This document shows positions 13,680 through 16,310 of a stretch of 16,310 nt of DNA, in pieces. Positions within the stretch are counted from its first letter, which is position 1, and the number at the start of each line of letters is the position of its first letter. A program made the position numbers and the translations under genes. The stretch is from Bacteroidota bacterium (GTDB lineage Bacteria; Bacteroidota; Bacteroidia; Chitinophagales; Chitinophagaceae): positions 1 to 16,310 of the forward strand of contig JAEZDR010000157.1 in assembly GCA_023433265.1 (NCBI GenBank). Reading direction: 5' to 3'. The notes under the pieces were generated by a model. That model made no database searches. It had not been told where the DNA came from and saw nothing but the letters and a program-made list of their open reading frames with translations.

Positions 13680-13687
13680 TACATTTG
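13680..13687 (+). promoter_or_regulatory. -7 promoter box for the M28 peptidase operon
   Basis: TACATTTG matches TAnnTTTG perfectly and ends 18 bases before the ATG at 13706. No TTG lies at the standard upstream distance. The remaining 13573-13679 stretch shows no terminator or other structure that I can recognise. Confidence 0.55.
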
Positions 13688-13705
13688 CTTCAATAAGGCT
13701 AAAAA

Positions 13706-15343
13706 ATGAAGAACCTGCTTTCTTATTTAATAATTGCGCTGCTGGTTGCTTGTTCCGCATCAAAACAAGGCTCATTAAGTAAATCTGGGAAGGAACTGCA
13801 AAACAATCTTCGGCTCCATGTGCAATACCTGGCAGATGATAAGTTGGAAGGCCGGCGTACAGGCACTCAGGGCGAAGTGCTTGCAATGCGCTACATAGCT
13901 GCACGGTTCGATAAGGCAGGACTCGAACCCAAAGGCACCAATGGCTTTATCCAGGAATTTACCATTGAAGAAGGAAAAACCTATGATAGCAGCTCAGTGG
14001 AATTGTTAGTAAACGATAAGTCACTTAAAGTGAGAACGGATTTTTTCCCCCTCCCCTATTCCGCAAACGCTACATTAAATACGCAGGGTTCGCCTGCACT
14101 GCGGGAAAAAGGCGAAGCTTGGTTTCTTGATGTTGCTGAACTCTTGGAAGACAATAAAACCAACCCACACTTTGATATCCACTCCGAAATCAAAAAAGCA
14201 GCAGATAAGAATGCCCGAAAAGGCGCTACCGCATTAATTGTTTATAACAGCGGAAACAAAGTTGATAATATTCAATTCAGCCGTTTCGATACCTCAGCTT
14301 CACTTCCAATACCTGTTCTGTACATTACTGCTAAAGGTAAAAAAGCCTATATGGGCGATGCGACAGCTACATACTACCTCACAATAAAAACGAACCTGGT
14401 TAACACGAGCCGGCAAGCCCGCAACGTAGTGGGTTTCATCAACAACAATGCAAAAAACACGGTCATCATCGGGGCCCATTACGATCACCTTGGTTATGGC
14501 GAAGACCAAAATAGCCTTGATGGTCACGGGCACATCCACAATGGAGCAGATGACAACGCTAGCGGAGTTGCAGGATTAATCGAGCTGGCAGCTATGCTAA
14601 AAAAGTCTGACTTGCATGCTAACAATTACCTCTTTATTGCTTTTTCAGGCGAAGAACTCGGATTAAAAGGCAGCAAATATTGGCTGGACAACCCTACCGT
14701 TTCTATTTCGCCTAACTACATGATCAACATGGATATGATTGGCCGCTACGACTCCTCACGAAAGTTGACTATTGGTGGCTACGGCACCTCACCCACCTGG
14801 GGCGCTATATTTACACCTTCCCTTTATCAACCATTGGTGGTTAAGTTCGATAGTTCAGGTGTAGCGCCAAGCGATAACGCTTCGTTTTACCGCAAGGATA
14901 TCCCGGTTCTATTCTTTTTTACAAATAGTCACAGCGATTACCATAAAGCATCTGACGATGCCGATAAAATAAACTACGAGGGTCAAACCCGCATTGTAAT
15001 GCTGGCGTATAACGTTATTGAAAAAGCAAACAACCAGGGTAAACTCTCTTTCCTTAAAACCAGTGAGCCGCAAATGGCAAGGGCAAGTTTTTCAGTCAGC
15101 TTGGGTGTTATGCCTGATTACGGCTATACAGGAACAGGCATGAGGATAGATGGCGTGAGTAAAGGTCGCTTGGCAGAAAAAATCGGCTTGCAGGCAGGCG
15201 ATGTGTTATTGCAATTGGGTGAATATAAATTTGTAGATGTGCAAAGTTATATGCAGGTGCTTGGCAAGTTCAAAAAGGGTGATAGAACCAAACTTACCAT
15301 CAGTCGTAATGGAAAACAGATGCAATTCGATTTGGAGTTTTAA
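13706..15343 (+). CDS. M28-family zinc metallopeptidase lipoprotein with C-terminal PDZ domain
   Basis: The 545-residue protein begins with a lipoprotein signal (LLVAC, Cys16), so it is envelope-anchored. A PA-like insert covers about 95-235. The M28 catalytic domain (about 236-440) keeps every expected residue: GAHYDHLG (256-263; His258 metal ligand), NGADDNASG (279-287; Asp282 bridging), FSGEELG (313-319; Glu316 base, Glu317 ligand), NMDMIGR (341-347; Asp343) and HSDYHKASD (409-417; His413). The final 85 residues or so form a PDZ domain (GVSKGRLAEKIGLQAGDVLLQLG, 483-505 in outline). It is therefore likely an active di-zinc aminopeptidase whose PDZ may recruit substrate ends. It heads a tight run of four genes; the next one starts 2 bases after its stop. 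Confidence 0.93.
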   Translation: MKNLLSYLIIALLVACSASKQGSLSKSGKELQNNLRLHVQYLADDKLEGRRTGTQGEVLAMRYIAARFDKAGLEPKGTNGFIQEFTIEEGKTYDSSSVELLVNDKSLKVRTDFFPLPYSANATLNTQGSPALREKGEAWFLDVAELLEDNKTNPHFDIHSEIKKAADKNARKGATALIVYNSGNKVDNIQFSRFDTSASLPIPVLYITAKGKKAYMGDATATYYLTIKTNLVNTSRQARNVVGFINNNAKNTVIIGAHYDHLGYGEDQNSLDGHGHIHNGADDNASGVAGLIELAAMLKKSDLHANNYLFIAFSGEELGLKGSKYWLDNPTVSISPNYMINMDMIGRYDSSRKLTIGGYGTSPTWGAIFTPSLYQPLVVKFDSSGVAPSDNASFYRKDIPVLFFFTNSHSDYHKASDDADKINYEGQTRIVMLAYNVIEKANNQGKLSFLKTSEPQMARASFSVSLGVMPDYGYTGTGMRIDGVSKGRLAEKIGLQAGDVLLQLGEYKFVDVQSYMQVLGKFKKGDRTKLTISRNGKQMQFDLEF

Positions 15344-15345
15344 CA

Positions 15346-15780
15346 ATGAACCTGAAGCTTGACATATCATCTCAAACCGAGGATTTCTTCGATGATGCGC
15401 GCATATTAGGCATAATAGCGCCTTTGAAAAACTACAAATTCTGCTGGCACCTAAACAATCGTCTTGGTTACAATTTTGTTCTTGACCCTACAAAAGAAAT
15501 AACGCTGGCGAAAAAAGGAAGGAACTATTTTTTTCCCGTTTATACACACCAGGAAACAAGCAGTCTTGCAGAACATTTCCTCTATTACAACCATTACGAA
15601 GGCGAGTTCCTTTTACCTGAGTTCAAGCACATTGATTTTCTCTGGCTCATCAAAGGTGGAGGATTGGAAAATGAGCAAATACAGGGCATACTAAGCGCCG
15701 TGAAGCAACTTGAACATGTGCAATTAATTACTGAACTCACAAACGAGCAAATCAAAAACAAAAGCCATTTGATTCTCTAA
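15346..15780 (+). CDS. IPExxxVDY-family protein
   Basis: The function is unknown. The 144-residue soluble protein belongs to a Bacteroidota-restricted family named for a short motif, seen here in altered form as LPEFKHIDF (90-98). Other family-like traits are the N-terminal LDISSQTEDFF, the central CWHLNNRLGYNF (33-44) rich in aromatic residues, and the FPVYTH segment (63-68). No signal peptide, membrane helix or catalytic motif is visible. It starts 2 bases after the M28 peptidase stop, indicating cotranslation, and precedes the pterin dehydratase gene by 12 bases. In other Bacteroidota this family often lies beside core metabolic genes, so its linkage to the peptidase may be incidental. Confidence 0.85.
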   Translation: MNLKLDISSQTEDFFDDARILGIIAPLKNYKFCWHLNNRLGYNFVLDPTKEITLAKKGRNYFFPVYTHQETSSLAEHFLYYNHYEGEFLLPEFKHIDFLWLIKGGGLENEQIQGILSAVKQLEHVQLITELTNEQIKNKSHLIL

Positions 15781-15792
15781 TCTACCCGGTTT

Positions 15793-16029
15793 ATGTGGAG
15801 CCATACAAACGACACCCTTTACAGGAAATTTTCATTCAGCAACTTCTCCCAGGCTTTTGCGTTCATGACGAGGGTTGCTATTGAAGCTGAGAAGATGAAT
15901 CACCATCCTCGTTGGACGAATGTATATAATACGGTAGAGATTTGGTTGAACACACATGACGCAGGAAACATAGTAACAGAAAAAGATCACAAGCTCTCAG
16001 AACTGATAGACAGGATTGCAAATGAATAA
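15793..16029 (+). CDS. 4a-hydroxytetrahydrobiopterin dehydratase (pterin carbinolamine dehydratase)
   Basis: The enzyme dehydrates 4a-hydroxytetrahydrobiopterin to the quinonoid dihydropterin, recycling the cofactor of aromatic amino acid hydroxylases. The 78-residue protein is shorter than the roughly 100-residue norm because it lacks the N-terminal helix, a form that appears common in this phylum. The core is intact: FSFSNFSQAFAFMTRVA (13-29), the active-site motif EKMNHHPRWTNVYN (33-46) with adjacent histidines His37-His38, and the ending LNTHDAGNIVTEKDHKLSELID. No aromatic hydroxylase gene is in view. The ATG at 15793 is the only start that preserves the conserved Trp2. Its last 8 bases overlap the next gene. 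Confidence 0.92.
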   Translation: MWSHTNDTLYRKFSFSNFSQAFAFMTRVAIEAEKMNHHPRWTNVYNTVEIWLNTHDAGNIVTEKDHKLSELIDRIANE

Positions 16030-16310
16030 TTATATAGCGAAAGGAGTTGTAATGGTACGGCCATTCGGTTTTGGCGTTAACGAACAAACAATGGCTTCCA
16101 ATGCTTTCCAATCGTCTCAGGTTTTGCCGCACGAGGCCTTAAGGGAAAAGGCCATCCATGAATTTAACGGCGTTCTGGCATCCCTTCAAAAACACAACAT
16201 CGAAGTGCTGCTTTACGAAGACTCAGCCTTCCCTGGAAAACCAGACGCACTGTTTCCTAATAATTGGTTCTGCACTTTGCCTGATTGTATAATTTCTATG
16301 TTCCCTATGA
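16022..16310 (+). CDS. CtlX-like citrulline/arginine deiminase-related hydrolase, N-terminal part (runs off the window)
   Basis: Only the first 96 codons are present; the frame is open at the window edge. The visible part matches the amidinotransferase-fold family containing CtlX. It has VVMVRPFGFGVNEQT (9-23), typical of the MxRPxxFxxNxQT opening, then NAFQ (27-30). It also has EDSAFPGKPDALFPNNWFCT (69-88), carrying the PDAxFPNNW substrate-binding motif, and MFPM at the end. Relatives hydrolyse citrulline or arginine-type substrates; the catalytic Cys, His and Glu lie beyond the window. The ATG at 16022 overlaps the previous stop by 8 bases. An in-frame ATG at 16052 follows AAAGGAG by 6 bases and is an alternative, but it would remove a first strand that homologues usually have. 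Confidence 0.88.
   Translation, partial: MNNYIAKGVVMVRPFGFGVNEQTMASNAFQSSQVLPHEALREKAIHEFNGVLASLQKHNIEVLLYEDSAFPGKPDALFPNNWFCTLPDCIISMFPM

Noticed and set aside
1..16310. Defence island, prophage, insertion sequence, CRISPR array or biosynthetic cluster
   Set aside because: No transposase, integrase, direct-repeat array or terminal inverted repeats are visible, and nearly every gene belongs to a known housekeeping or envelope family.

Overview
The window looks like chromosomal housekeeping DNA from a member of the Bacteroidota, probably the Chitinophagaceae or close relatives. This rests on several lineage markers. There is a type IX secretion plug-like protein, a TamL-type outer-membrane lipoprotein, an IPExxxVDY-family protein and a DUF5522 protein. 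In addition, TAnnTTTG promoter boxes, the -7 element of this phylum, lie 18 to 30 bases before several start codons, and most leaders have no strong Shine-Dalgarno sequence. The family-level placement is inference.

Layout: (1) 28-1041, a plus-strand pair: a short protein resembling a worn-down FMN-binding glutamate synthase domain, then a Rnk/GreA-like transcription factor, closed by a strong terminator. (2) 1141-1764, a membrane protein (YgjV-like N-terminus, GNAT-like C-terminus). (3) 1774-1870, minus strand, a small SRP RNA with its own promoter, in a gap with no protein gene. (4) 1920-3191, minus strand, the T9SS plug-like protein; divergent from it is an FtsX/LolC-E-type permease (3287-4519). 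(5) 4566-6051, a minus-strand pair: a YdcF-like envelope protein and a SpoU/TrmH rRNA-type methyltransferase. The methyltransferase starts 5 bases from the divergent tamL (6057-8843). (6) 9004-10608, pckA, preceded by three evenly spaced palindromes and followed by a strong terminator. (7) 10718-11958, trmB, a DUF5522 cysteine-cluster protein and an alkyltransferase-like protein, tightly packed. (8) 11964-12683, minus strand, a SIMPL-domain periplasmic protein. (9) 12805-13572, a variant PlsC-type acyltransferase. (10) 13706 to the window end, a compact plus-strand run: M28-PDZ lipoprotein peptidase, IPExxxVDY protein, pterin carbinolamine dehydratase, and the start of a CtlX-like citrulline hydrolase.

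The main themes are envelope biogenesis (SRP RNA, plug protein, permease, YdcF, TamL, acyltransferase), RNA modification (TrmH-like, TrmB) and central or amino-acid metabolism (PEP carboxykinase, pterin recycling, citrulline). I see no mobile element, CRISPR array, phage gene, tRNA or rRNA, and no clear multi-gene defence or biosynthetic system. The points most worth a second look are the degenerate glutamate-synthase-like gene, the pckA upstream palindromes, the altered PlsC motifs and the cysteine-less alkyltransferase operon.
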